A stretch of 64,000 nt of DNA. It comes from Flavobacteriales bacterium. Its GTDB lineage: Bacteria > Bacteroidota > Bacteroidia > Flavobacteriales_E > Vicingaceae. Made by a program: the position numbers and the translations under genes. The notes below the pieces were generated by a model, which had not been told where the DNA came from, did no database searches, and saw only the letters and a list, made by a program, of their open reading frames with translations. Shown here one piece after another: positions 17,256-25,881 of this stretch. Within the stretch, counting starts at the first letter, position 1. Each line of letters starts with the position of its first letter. The stretch lies in NCBI GenBank assembly GCA_015075325.1, contig JABTUP010000009.1, positions 62,001-126,000 on the forward strand, written 5' to 3'.

Positions 17256-19091
17256 ATGAAAAAACTCTTCCTCCTTTTTGTTGTACTTATTTATGTTAAA
17301 GTAAGTAAGTCGCAAGTGGTTTTTGAAATTGTTTCAAATACTTGTGATACCAATACTCTTGGTAGTTATCCCTTTGAATATGCTGGTGAGTTAGATGGTT
17401 CTTCTATTGATTGGAGTTGCCCTGATATTACAAATCCAGCAAACGCAGTTCAAGGCTGTATGGTTTTTATAAACGATGGAGTAAATAGTGGAGGTATAGG
17501 TACGCCACCAACCACAATAAATTATGCATTTGGATGTGATACAACCAATAGCACAAACCAAGATTTAACTGGAAAAATTGCAGTTATTTATAGAGGAACA
17601 TGCGAATTTGGTCTGAAAGCCTACAATGCCCAATTAAGAGGAGCTATAGGAGTAATTATTATAAATCATACAGGGGCTCCAACCAATATGGCAGGAAATA
17701 CCTATGGAATTAATGTAACTATTCCAGTAATACAAATAAGTAGAGCTGATGGCGACGCTATAGCTGCTTGTATCGATACAGTTTGTAATGGGGTTGTTGG
17801 TTTTATAGGAAATCGAACAGGATATTATAGTAATAACATGTCGTCGAGTATGGGAGATATATTAATGCCAGAAAATTTATCAACACCGCAGCATTTAGCA
17901 CCAAACGGTACTGTTTTTCCAGTCGATTTAGGATTGTATGCATACAATACAGGTACAAATGCTCAATCTGGAGTTACGGCAACAGTTACTGTAGTTCGGC
18001 AATCAAATGGTTCAACGGTATATTCACAAACATCTTCATCATTAGATTTTAATGGTTTAGATACCATTTTTGTTGATACTCAATACATTGATTTAGGAAC
18101 TTATGCACCAAGTTTTTGGGATATCGATACTTATACGGTTACATATACTATAGATGCTACAGCAGACGATTATTTAGCAGATAATATTTTTAGTTATGAA
18201 TTTAAGATAACAAATTATGAACATGGAGGATTTTATTCAAAATCTCGAACAGATGATAATTCAAAACCAATCTCAAATAAATATTATTCAATTGAATCAA
18301 GTATTCCAGAAGATGTTTTTGATTTTTGTATTGTTTACAGAACTCCTTCAAGTTTCTTTAATGGTTGCTGTTTATATGCTGAAAAATTAACTTTTAGCTG
18401 TTTGCCATTTGATCAAACTATTACCGGTAAAGATGTGGATATTATTGCTTATAAATGGAATGATGGTTTTATCGACCTAGATACGCCCCCAACATTTAAT
18501 AATTTTGAAATACTTTCAAATGGTTATTACCAATTCACAAGTGAAACAGAGGTAGGTCAGCCTATTGATGTATACTTTGATACCCCTGTATTACCAGAAA
18601 CAAATCAGCGTTATTTATTTTGTGTTTCTTCATTTAGTTATCAAATAAAAGTTGGTTTTGATGATTTTATTAATTACAAAAGCACTATGGAGCATTATAA
18701 ACAACCCATTAATCCTATGAGAATAGGACATTTTGCTATTCTATCTCAAACAGATTGGTATATTAATGGTTATTTTGGGGTTACACCAGCAATTGTTGTG
18801 AATTTTATGGGAGAGGTTGGTATTGATAATATAAACAATGAAATTATGAATTTCCCCTACCCAAACCCCACCACAAACCTATTAACTATTCCACTTCGTA
18901 AAGGCGTTTCAGGAGCTGTAAAAGTTGAGGTGTTTGATTTAACAGGTAAATTGGTGTTGTCTGAAAACCAAACCATAGCCAACGAACCACTAAAAGTAAA
19001 TGTTGCAAGTATTAAAAATGGAACGTATTTGTTTCAATTAACTTTTGCTGATGGTACAACTGATTTATTTAAAATTTCGGTAAATCGGTAA
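17256..19091 (+). CDS. Secreted PA-domain protein with T9SS type A sorting domain
   Basis: A protein of 611 residues. A signal peptide (about 1-19) is followed by a protease-associated domain (about 25-180, with GKIAVIYRGTCEFGLKAYNA, RGAIGVIIIN and a TIPVIQISRADGDAI end). The middle part (about 200-520) is beta-rich without a catalytic motif. The last 80 residues begin NFPYPNPTTNLLTI and contain VEVFDLTGKLV and IKNGTYLFQL, the Por-secretion C-terminal sorting domain. It is thus exported through T9SS and attached to or released from the cell surface. PA domains usually accompany peptidases, but no peptidase domain is seen; it may be a binding or regulatory surface protein. Confidence 0.85.
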   Translation: MKKLFLLFVVLIYVKVSKSQVVFEIVSNTCDTNTLGSYPFEYAGELDGSSIDWSCPDITNPANAVQGCMVFINDGVNSGGIGTPPTTINYAFGCDTTNSTNQDLTGKIAVIYRGTCEFGLKAYNAQLRGAIGVIIINHTGAPTNMAGNTYGINVTIPVIQISRADGDAIAACIDTVCNGVVGFIGNRTGYYSNNMSSSMGDILMPENLSTPQHLAPNGTVFPVDLGLYAYNTGTNAQSGVTATVTVVRQSNGSTVYSQTSSSLDFNGLDTIFVDTQYIDLGTYAPSFWDIDTYTVTYTIDATADDYLADNIFSYEFKITNYEHGGFYSKSRTDDNSKPISNKYYSIESSIPEDVFDFCIVYRTPSSFFNGCCLYAEKLTFSCLPFDQTITGKDVDIIAYKWNDGFIDLDTPPTFNNFEILSNGYYQFTSETEVGQPIDVYFDTPVLPETNQRYLFCVSSFSYQIKVGFDDFINYKSTMEHYKQPINPMRIGHFAILSQTDWYINGYFGVTPAIVVNFMGEVGIDNINNEIMNFPYPNPTTNLLTIPLRKGVSGAVKVEVFDLTGKLVLSENQTIANEPLKVNVASIKNGTYLFQLTFADGTTDLFKISVNR

Positions 19092-19112
19092 AAATAAGAA
19101 GAACACAGTTGG

Positions 19113-19181
19113 CACGGATTAGATTTGATTAACTCTGATAAATCCGTTTTTTATCATAACAATCAGCGTTATCAGCGTTCC
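19113..19181. repeat. GCGGATT/ATCAGCG-type dispersed intergenic repeat
   Basis: The segment has cacggatt near its start, aatccg at 19141-19146 as its inverted partner, and then tandem aatcagcgttatcagcgttcc-like words (19162-19181). Related words occur at 31555-31583 and 41189-41218. Confidence 0.55.
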
Positions 19182-19360
19182 ATTAATTTTATCATACTTT
19201 TCAAAGTAGATGACTTTTATCAGTTTTTTTTCAAATAAAATGACTAAATTCGTGGTAAATTTATGTTATGCAACACAAATTTAAATATCGCGTAAAGCAA
19301 GAGCTTAAACGTAATCCAGAGTGATTTAATGTTTGTTTGTTTTATAATTTAGACAAAGTA

Positions 19361-19395
19361 TCTAATCTCTAATCACTAATTACTAATCACTTAAT
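19361..19395. repeat. Heptad repeat (ACTAATC type) before hmgA
   Basis: Five seven-base units: tctaatc, tctaatc, then actaatt, actaatc and acttaat. The array ends seven bases before the ATG of hmgA at 19403. Confidence 0.8.
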
Positions 19396-19402
19396 AATAT
19401 TT

Positions 19403-20563
19403 ATGCCACGTTATCATTCACTTGGAGCAATTCCTCCAAAACGACATACCACCTTTGAAAAACCAAACAACCAAGGGCTTTATCAAGAAGAGCTTTTTGG
19501 AACAGCAGGTTTTGTTGGCATGTCGTCGTTAATTTATCATTTGTATCCGCCAACAGTTGTTTCGGAAGTTAAAATGATTAAAGATATTTCACCAAAAATT
19601 GCCATCGAAAAAAACATGAAAGCGTTGAGTCTTCAAGGGTTTTCGTTGCCAGCAATAGATGATTATATCGAAAGCAGAAAAATTTTGTTTACCAACAAAG
19701 ATTTAAGCATTGGCTTAGCTGCTCCAAAAAGCTTTTCTAAAGATTATTTTTACAGAAACAGCGATTGCGATGAAATGCTTTTTATTCACGTAGGTTCAGG
19801 TAAATTAAGAACCATGTACGGAAATATTGATTTTAAGTACGGCGATTACTTAATTATTCCAAGAGGGACAACTTATCAAATCGATTTCGATTCATCGGAT
19901 AACCGTATTCTTTTTATCGAATCATCAAGTCCAATTTTAACACCTTCGAGATACCGAAACAACTTTGGTCAATTGCTCGAACATTCGCCATTTTGTGAAA
20001 GAGATTTTAGACTTCCAACCAATTTAACTACACACGATGAAAAAGGAAAGTTTAAAATATTATCGAAAAAACAAGGTGTTTTGTGGGAATATACACATGA
20101 AAACCACCCGTTTGATGTAGTTGGATGGGATGGGTTTAATTATCCCTACGCATTTTCTATTCACGATTTTGAACCAATAACAGGAAGAATACACATGCCA
20201 CCGCCAATTCACCAGCAATGGGAAGCAGCTGGGTTTGTGGTTTGCTCGTTTGTACCTCGTTTGTACGATTATCATCCAAAAGCAGTTCCAGCTCCATACC
20301 ATCACAGCAACATCGATTCGGAAGAAATTTTATATTATGTTGATGGCGATTTTATGAGTAGAAACAACATTGAAAAAGGACAGATTACACTTCACCCAGG
20401 AGGTATTCCTCATGGTCCTCACCCAGGCGCAATTGAACGAAGTGTTGGGAAAAAATCAACAGAAGAACTGGCTGTAATGATTGACCCTTTTAGCCCAGTT
20501 ATGATTACCGAAGAAGCCATGAAACTTCAGGTTGATGACTATTACAAATCATGGAATCATTAA
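19403..20563 (+). CDS. hmgA: Homogentisate 1,2-dioxygenase
   Basis: A protein of 386 residues that matches homogentisate dioxygenase through its length, from MPRYHSLGAIPPKRHT through ELFGTAGFVGMSSLIYH to IPHGPHPGAIE. The three iron ligands are visible with the spacing of the human enzyme: His301 (in PYHHSN), Glu307 (in DSEE) and His337 (in GIPHGP). The enzyme opens the ring of homogentisate to maleylacetoacetate in the tyrosine degradation pathway, in the cytoplasm. The preceding pathway step, HppD, is encoded 18 bases downstream on the same strand, so they form an operon. The later enzymes (isomerase, fumarylacetoacetase) are not in the window. Confidence 0.97.
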   Translation: MPRYHSLGAIPPKRHTTFEKPNNQGLYQEELFGTAGFVGMSSLIYHLYPPTVVSEVKMIKDISPKIAIEKNMKALSLQGFSLPAIDDYIESRKILFTNKDLSIGLAAPKSFSKDYFYRNSDCDEMLFIHVGSGKLRTMYGNIDFKYGDYLIIPRGTTYQIDFDSSDNRILFIESSSPILTPSRYRNNFGQLLEHSPFCERDFRLPTNLTTHDEKGKFKILSKKQGVLWEYTHENHPFDVVGWDGFNYPYAFSIHDFEPITGRIHMPPPIHQQWEAAGFVVCSFVPRLYDYHPKAVPAPYHHSNIDSEEILYYVDGDFMSRNNIEKGQITLHPGGIPHGPHPGAIERSVGKKSTEELAVMIDPFSPVMITEEAMKLQVDDYYKSWNH

Positions 20564-20581
20564 TTTTTAAAACTTATTAAA

Positions 20582-21739
20582 ATGAAAGATATAAAAAATG
20601 TAGAGTACGGATTAGAAAAGATTTTTGAAGGTGCTCAAGATTTTCTTCCTTTATTAGGAACAGATTACGTTGAATTGTACGTTGGAAACGCTAAACAAGC
20701 TGCACATTATTACAAAACAGCTTTTGGTTTTCAATCGTTTGCTTACAAAGGTTTAGAAACGGGTTGCAGAGAATACGCATCGTATGTAGTAAAACAAGAT
20801 AAAATTAAATTGGTTTTAACTACACCTTTAAATTCAAAATCGCCAATTAACCAACATTTAGCTAAACATGGCGATGGAGTTAAAGTAATTGCTTTGTGGG
20901 TTGAAGATGCTAAAAAATCGTGGGAAGAAACCACTAAAAGAGGTGCAAAATCTTTTATGGAACCTACTACCGAAAAAGATGAGCATGGCGAAGTAATTCG
21001 CTCAGGTATTCATACTTATGGCGATACGGTTCATATTTTTGTGGAGCGTAAAAACTACAACGGCGTGTTTTTACCTGGTTATCAAGAATGGAAATCGGAT
21101 TATAATCCAGAACCAACTGGATTAAAATTTATCGACCACATGGTAGGTAATGTGGGTTGGAACGAAATGAATCAATGGGTAAAATTTTATGAGGATGTAA
21201 TGGGATTTGTAAATTTCCTTTCGTTTGATGATAAACAAATTCACACCGAATACTCGGCTTTGATGAGTAAGGTAATGAGTAACGGAAATGGAAGAATTAA
21301 ATTTCCGATTAACGAACCAGCCGAAGGTAAAAAGAAATCGCAAATTGAAGAATATATCGATTTTTACGAAGGACCAGGAGCACAACATATTGCAGTAGCT
21401 ACCAATGATATTATTAGTACTGTTAAAGCAATGCGTGCTAGAGGGGTAGAGTTTTTATCAACACCACCAGATGAATATTACAGAGCTGTGCCAAATAGAT
21501 TATTGGCTCACAATCATAAATTAAGAGAAGACATTGAAACGCTTAAAGGCTTGGGTATTATGATTGATGCTGATGAAGAAGGCTATTTATTGCAAATATT
21601 TACAAAACCAGTAGAAGATAGACCAACACTATTTTTTGAAATTATTCAACGAATGGGAGCTAGAGGCTTTGGAGCTGGAAATTTTAAAGCATTGTTTGAA
21701 TCGATTGAAAGAGAACAAGAAAAAAGAGGTACATTATAA
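20582..21739 (+). CDS. hppD: 4-hydroxyphenylpyruvate dioxygenase
   Basis: A protein of 385 residues with two VOC-fold halves. The iron ligands of the C-terminal half are visible: His186 (FIDHMVGNV), His269 (GAQHIAVATNDI) and Glu353 (LFFEIIQRMG). The C-terminal GARGFGAGNFKALF gate helix is intact. The enzyme turns 4-hydroxyphenylpyruvate into homogentisate, the substrate of the hmgA product directly upstream. Length and motifs match the family with no sign of damage. A small membrane gene follows after 22 bases and the unit ends at a strong terminator. Confidence 0.97.
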   Translation: MKDIKNVEYGLEKIFEGAQDFLPLLGTDYVELYVGNAKQAAHYYKTAFGFQSFAYKGLETGCREYASYVVKQDKIKLVLTTPLNSKSPINQHLAKHGDGVKVIALWVEDAKKSWEETTKRGAKSFMEPTTEKDEHGEVIRSGIHTYGDTVHIFVERKNYNGVFLPGYQEWKSDYNPEPTGLKFIDHMVGNVGWNEMNQWVKFYEDVMGFVNFLSFDDKQIHTEYSALMSKVMSNGNGRIKFPINEPAEGKKKSQIEEYIDFYEGPGAQHIAVATNDIISTVKAMRARGVEFLSTPPDEYYRAVPNRLLAHNHKLREDIETLKGLGIMIDADEEGYLLQIFTKPVEDRPTLFFEIIQRMGARGFGAGNFKALFESIEREQEKRGTL

Positions 21740-21761
21740 TAAACTAACCATATAAAACGAA

Positions 21762-21959
21762 ATGATTATGAATAAAAAGAAACTTATAGCATTGGCAATT
21801 GTAGCAATTTTAATACTTCTGCCTTTTAGAATGGCTTTTATTAATTTTACAATTGAAACTGAATTTTTGCAAGTTATTGCCATGACAGTTGTAGTGTTGG
21901 GTTCAGTTGTAGCAGTTCTAATGTACAACCAAGGAGCTGAGGAAACTGAGCATCATTAA
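21762..21959 (+). CDS. Small two-helix membrane protein at the end of the hmgA-hppD operon
   Basis: A protein of up to 65 residues (an internal ATG at 21768 starting MNKKK is an alternative). It has a basic start, two hydrophobic helices (about 8-25 and 37-56) and a tail with EETEHH. It lies 22 bases after hppD and just before a terminator, on the same strand, so it belongs to the same transcript. The reverse frame here is ruled out by this context. No family is recognised; a transport or membrane-associated accessory role in aromatic amino-acid use would be a guess. Confidence 0.6.
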   Translation: MIMNKKKLIALAIVAILILLPFRMAFINFTIETEFLQVIAMTVVVLGSVVAVLMYNQGAEETEHH

Positions 21960-21967
21960 GGTAAATC

Positions 21968-22006
21968 AAAAAGGGGGCGATTTAAAAAATCGACCCCCTT
22001 TTTTTT
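21968..22006 (+). terminator. Rho-independent terminator of the hmgA-hppD operon
   Basis: A GGGGGCGATT/AATCGACCCCC stem with one bulged A, preceded by an A run and followed by eight T. It also ends 42 bases before the stop of the leftward PspC gene and may serve both strands. Confidence 0.85.
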
Positions 22007-22047
22007 GCACTAACTAAACTTGGAAATATAAGGGAACAACTAACTAA

Positions 22048-23667
22048 CTATTTTATAGGAATATATGTTTTTATAGAATCTAACTGAGTAGTGGTTATGC
22101 CTTTAATGTCTAAACAATCCAAGCAAGTTAAACCACTTTCTAACATAATCCATTTATTTCTAACCATTTTTTTGTCGTAGGTATTGGTAACATTATCTAC
22201 ATCAAAAATCAATTCTTTTACCGATTCGTCTAAATAAACCACTTGATATAACGGAATGTATAATGTTAATTCTACTTGCTGACCTCTTATTTTATTTTCT
22301 TTTAAAGTAGAAAAATAATTGTCAAAAACTAAAGCCGAATCAGTTAATTGATAATTGTAGTTAATCATTCGGGTGTTTTTAATTGCTTCTTTAGAAGTAC
22401 TTCCGTTTGATGATAACTTTAATTCTAGTATCATGCTATCCGTTTTGCTTTTTTCAATTTCTAAACGAACATCACTCATGTATAATGTTTCTTCCTCAAT
22501 AGAAATGCTCGTTACTTTATCTTCTAAAATTCCTTTACCTGGTAATAATTCGTTAGGCGATTTTATCATTAAAGTGTGTTGGGTAGCTCCAATATGGTGA
22601 GTTTTTACAATTTCCTCATCAGATGATAATTCGGTGCCCATTTTAATTCCAACCAATGCACAAATAGAAATTCCGATAACAAACAATATAGACATGGTTA
22701 AGCCAACACTGTAGTGCATTTTTATTTTAAACAACAATTTAATTGCTAAATAAATTAGTGTAAGAATTGGAATACCAATAACTAATAATACACCTAAAAT
22801 GGCTAAGTAATATTGATCTTGTGATACAAAAATAAGGTTAAAAAATTCTTGCGACTCAAAAGAAAACATTCCATCGCTGGATATAGAGAAAATGGTTTTT
22901 GAACCAAACAACATTCCTAAAAGTACAACCATCATAAAAGTTCCAACAATTAAAAAGGCAACCCCTAAAATTTTACCAACAATATTAAAAATACCAGTAA
23001 AAATGGTAGCAAGTGCACCAACTATATTTTCTAATACTGAACCTGCTTTTTTGGTAAACTTATTGGTATCTACATTTTTAAGATTATTGCTTACTTTATT
23101 GGCTTCTTCTTCAAACTTTTTACCAATGTTTTGGATATTGATAGGCTCACCTTTCATTTTAAGTTTGTCCGAAGCAGTTTTTGCTTCAGGCATTACTATC
23201 CATAAAATGATATAGGTTAGTAATCCAAATCCTAGAAAAAAGGCAGCAACAAAGAATAATCGAACCCAAACGGTATCTAAACCAATGTAAGCTCCTAATC
23301 CAGAACAAACTCCACCTAAGATTCTATCGTCAGGGTTTCTGAATAATTTTTTATCACTTTTCACATAAGTTTCGTTTGAAAACGATTGTGATTGTTCTTC
23401 ATCTTCAGTAATGTATTGTTCGGGTTTTCCCATAACATTAATCACATTTTCAACATCTGAAGCTGTAATTACTTGATTTTTTTCGCTCATCATACCGCTA
23501 AAAAGTTCGGCAATACGAGATTCGATGTCGAGCATAATTTCTTCTCTTTCTTCAGAGTTATTGAAATAGCTCTTTATTTTATTTAAATAGTTTTTCAGCG
23601 TATCGTAGGCATCAACCTCAATATGGAAAACTATTCCGCTTATGTTAACTGTTAATGTTTGATTCAT
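22048..23667 (-). CDS. PspC domain membrane protein
   Basis: A protein of 539 residues. The N-terminus (about 1-90) is a soluble helical region (VNISGIVFHIEVDAYDTL, then EEIMLDIESRIAELF and VMGKPEQY). The PspC domain follows (about 110-170, KLFRNPDDRILGGVCSGLGAY and WVRLFFVAAFF), then three further hydrophobic segments near 220-340, and a C-terminal soluble beta-rich part (about 350-539) containing a CLDCLD pair. PspC proteins respond to inner-membrane stress in other bacteria. The gene directly follows padR (20 bases), an arrangement widespread in Bacteroidota in which the repressor controls the PspC protein. Confidence 0.85.
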   Translation of the reverse strand: MNQTLTVNISGIVFHIEVDAYDTLKNYLNKIKSYFNNSEEREEIMLDIESRIAELFSGMMSEKNQVITASDVENVINVMGKPEQYITEDEEQSQSFSNETYVKSDKKLFRNPDDRILGGVCSGLGAYIGLDTVWVRLFFVAAFFLGFGLLTYIILWIVMPEAKTASDKLKMKGEPINIQNIGKKFEEEANKVSNNLKNVDTNKFTKKAGSVLENIVGALATIFTGIFNIVGKILGVAFLIVGTFMMVVLLGMLFGSKTIFSISSDGMFSFESQEFFNLIFVSQDQYYLAILGVLLVIGIPILTLIYLAIKLLFKIKMHYSVGLTMSILFVIGISICALVGIKMGTELSSDEEIVKTHHIGATQHTLMIKSPNELLPGKGILEDKVTSISIEEETLYMSDVRLEIEKSKTDSMILELKLSSNGSTSKEAIKNTRMINYNYQLTDSALVFDNYFSTLKENKIRGQQVELTLYIPLYQVVYLDESVKELIFDVDNVTNTYDKKMVRNKWIMLESGLTCLDCLDIKGITTTQLDSIKTYIPIK

Positions 23668-23687
23668 GACTTGTTTAGTTTAGTTCG

Positions 23688-24020
23688 TTATTTTTTAATT
23701 TTTCTAGTTAATTCTACGGCTTCAACTAATTCGTTCCAAGTATTAGCCAATTCGTTTAAAAAACGGGTGCCTTTTTCGGTAAGATGATAATACTTACGTG
23801 GCGGTCCTGATGTTGATTCTTCCCAACGGTAAGAAAGCAATTCGGCATTTTTTAATCGAGTAAGTAGTGGGTAAAGAGTGCCTTCAACTACTATTAATTT
23901 ACCTTCTTTTAGGTGGTCAATTATTTCGGATGGGTATGCTTCACCATTGTTGAGAATTGAAAGTATGCAGTATTCTAGCACACCTTTTCTCATTTGGGCT
24001 TGTGTGTTTTCGATATTCAT
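23688..24020 (-). CDS. PadR family transcriptional regulator
   Basis: A protein of 110 residues with the PadR winged helix: MRKGVLEYCILSIL at the start, YPSEIIDHL in helix 2, then VVEGTLYPLLTRL as the recognition helix and GPPRKYYHLTEKG as the wing. The short length places it in the subfamily 2 type, without a large C-terminal domain. It lies between a small secreted protein (four bases upstream) and the PspC gene (20 bases downstream), so it probably represses its own operon. The signal that relieves repression is unknown. Confidence 0.92.
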   Translation of the reverse strand: MNIENTQAQMRKGVLEYCILSILNNGEAYPSEIIDHLKEGKLIVVEGTLYPLLTRLKNAELLSYRWEESTSGPPRKYYHLTEKGTRFLNELANTWNELVEAVELTRKIKK

Positions 24021-24023
24021 GGA

Positions 24024-24362
24024 TTAAAGAATTTTAAAATTTATATCAATAAAATAAGTGGTGTTTTTTTCTAACGAACATACATCTTTATCCATTTTAC
24101 CAAATTGGGTTTTGATGTATTCTTTTATCTCTTCATTTTTTCCCGAGATGTTTTGAATTTCGATAACATCGTTTTCGTTAATTACAAATTCAACTTTTAT
24201 TGTTCCAGTGTTCGATTTCTTTTTTAAGTATTCTGGTAATCGAAGTTGTTTTTCTAATTTGTTTTTAAACGTACAGTTGTCGTCGTTTAATTTGGCTGCT
24301 GTATTTCCGAAGCTTATTATTGAAACGCTTACGAACAATACTAATAAAATTAATTTCTTCAT
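24024..24362 (-). CDS. Small secreted protein with TonB-C-like fold
   Basis: A protein of 112 residues with a signal peptide (about 1-20). The rest (LEKQLRLPEYLKK, GTIKVEFVINENDVIEIQNISG and YFIDINFKIL) resembles the TonB C-terminal-like domain that is common in short exported Bacteroidota proteins. It holds two Cys that could form a disulfide in the periplasm. It opens the padR-pspC operon, four bases before padR. Its role is unknown; a sensor or effector of envelope stress is possible but not shown. Confidence 0.6.
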   Translation of the reverse strand: MKKLILLVLFVSVSIISFGNTAAKLNDDNCTFKNKLEKQLRLPEYLKKKSNTGTIKVEFVINENDVIEIQNISGKNEEIKEYIKTQFGKMDKDVCSLEKNTTYFIDINFKIL

Positions 24363-24403
24363 GATATTTAGTTTTTAAATGTTTAACATATTAATTTACA
24401 TTG

Positions 24404-24435
24404 CAAAGATATATATAAAAGATAATACCATGCAA
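24404..24435 (-). promoter_or_regulatory. Putative promoter of the padR-pspC operon
   Basis: TATCTTTG (24404-24411) matches the -7 box and a TTG at 24433-24435 lies 21 bases upstream of it. ATGCAATACAT-like symmetry around the -33 region could be a PadR operator, but it is imperfect. Confidence 0.45.
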
Positions 24436-24528
24436 TACATAGTAGTAAAATAAATAGTAAGTTATTGAAAATCAATTAAATTAATTTTATAGTAAATATT
24501 TTTTATTAGATATAAAAGAGAAAAAATG

Positions 24529-25827
24529 TTATTTACTTTTAAAAACAAAGTAAATTAAAGCTAAAAGAGAAAATATTCCAGCTAACCACATTAACGCAAC
24601 AGTAGTATAAGCAGCACCCATAACTCCGTACAAATTAATAAAATAAACCCCAGCTATTACATTAATAATTAAAATGATAAATGAAAAAAATGCGTTAACC
24701 TTTGGCCAACCAATAACTGAAAGGATATTGCCTAATGGGTTTCGGAACAACAATGCTCCAACAACACCTATTGAAAAAATAAACATCAGGTTATTGTCGT
24801 TTTGGTATTCTTTTCCAAAAATTCTAAGCATGTCGTTGGAGAAGAAATAAAATAACAATAGCACTCCAAAACTTATAACTCCCATAATTTTAAGATAGTT
24901 TAGGTAATAGTTCCAAACCTCTTTTTTATTGTTAATGGCTTTTTGTGCGAGTTGAACAAAGTCGGTATTGATAATAGCTACAGGTAAAACCAATAAACTA
25001 AATGGAATGATGTTAGAAGTTTTGTATTGAGCAATTTGTTCGGCATTTTTAACCATGTTTCCGATTAATATAACGTCGACCGCAAACAATAATTGCGACA
25101 ACATTCCTCCTAAACTCATGTAAAATCCATAACTTAAAAACTCTTTTGTACTGTGTTGAGGTTTAAGCTCTTTATTGTAGGAAAAAAGTTTGAGTTTATA
25201 GATGAGGTAAATACCATAAATTAATGGTGATAAAATTAATGCAGAAACATAGCCCCAGCTACCGAATAAGTAAGTAAGGGGTATTGCAAATGCTAAAAGC
25301 AACAGGTTGTTGTTATTGCTTATGTCGGCATATAATTTATTTAATCCAATTATTCGGGCATATATTGAAATGGTATCGATAATTAATAAAGTAACCAACT
25401 GAAAACTTAAAATAACCAAATACAAAAAGCTATTTTTAATATTAGAAATTATAAATGGGGAAAAAGCGATTAGTATTACGATAAGTATAGAAGAAAACAA
25501 TAAACCTTTAAATAAAATTCGATTGAAATAGTATTTTTTTAGCTGTTGAGAGGTTGAAATAGAGCCATATCGAAGAAAACCTTGATAAATTCCAAAACCT
25601 TTAAATGGAGCAATAAATGCAATAATAGTAATGGCATAAACTAAAAAGCCATATTCTTCTTTTGGAATAACACGAATAATGTAAACAGAAATAATAAATG
25701 AAATGAGTTTAGTAAAAAATGAAGAAAAAACAATTCTTCCTCCTTTACGCTCTAAAAATGATTTTATGAATTGTATGTTCGACAAAGTATTTATTTTAAT
25801 TTCTATTTTTTTACTCACCCCAGCCAC
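24529..25827 (-). CDS. Oligosaccharide flippase (Wzx/MATE-like)
   Basis: A protein of up to 432 residues with about 12-14 hydrophobic helices spread over its length and an N-terminal FLERKGGRIVFSSFFTKLISF segment, which is typical of polysaccharide-lipid flippases of the MOP superfamily. It would move lipid-linked sugars across the inner membrane. The first in-frame codon is a GTG at 25827 that lies next to a hairpin repeat, and no ATG opens the frame, so the true start may be a later GTG or TTG. The upstream glycosyltransferase ends 54 bases before it on the same strand, so both belong to one surface-glycan unit. Confidence 0.75.
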   Translation of the reverse strand: MAGVSKKIEIKINTLSNIQFIKSFLERKGGRIVFSSFFTKLISFIISVYIIRVIPKEEYGFLVYAITIIAFIAPFKGFGIYQGFLRYGSISTSQQLKKYYFNRILFKGLLFSSILIVILIAFSPFIISNIKNSFLYLVILSFQLVTLLIIDTISIYARIIGLNKLYADISNNNNLLLLAFAIPLTYLFGSWGYVSALILSPLIYGIYLIYKLKLFSYNKELKPQHSTKEFLSYGFYMSLGGMLSQLLFAVDVILIGNMVKNAEQIAQYKTSNIIPFSLLVLPVAIINTDFVQLAQKAINNKKEVWNYYLNYLKIMGVISFGVLLLFYFFSNDMLRIFGKEYQNDNNLMFIFSIGVVGALLFRNPLGNILSVIGWPKVNAFFSFIILIINVIAGVYFINLYGVMGAAYTTVALMWLAGIFSLLALIYFVFKSK

Positions 25828-25844
25828 ATTTTCAATGTGTCTTT

Positions 25845-25866
25845 CCCCTCTCTTTCAAGAGAGGGG
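25845..25866. repeat. CCCCTCTC hairpin repeat
   Basis: A perfect ten-base inverted repeat (cccctctctt and aagagagggg with a TC loop), followed by ttaggggagag. It is GC-rich compared with its surroundings and has no T run, so it looks like a copy of a dispersed palindromic element more than a terminator. It lies between the glycosyltransferase and flippase genes. Confidence 0.55.
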
Positions 25867-25881
25867 TTAGGGGAGAGTTGG

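Larger units (their letters stand above)
19092..19402. other. 311-base intergenic region with two repeat types, no gene
   Basis: It holds a GCGGATT-type repeat (19113-19181) and a heptad array (19361-19395) just before hmgA. The rest is AT-rich without a supportable gene or terminator; an 18-codon frame at 19268-19324 is too short to claim. Confidence 0.7.

Noticed and set aside
19268..19324. An 18-codon frame beginning MQHKFKYRVKQ
   Set aside because: Too short, with no promoter or family to support it; it lies in a repeat-rich gap.
21734..21928. Minus-strand frame opposite the small membrane gene after hppD
   Set aside because: It runs against the operon and lies before the operon terminator; its composition is that of a shadow.
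25845..25866. Rho-independent terminator
   Set aside because: The stem is perfect but lacks a following T run on either strand; it looks like a dispersed palindrome.
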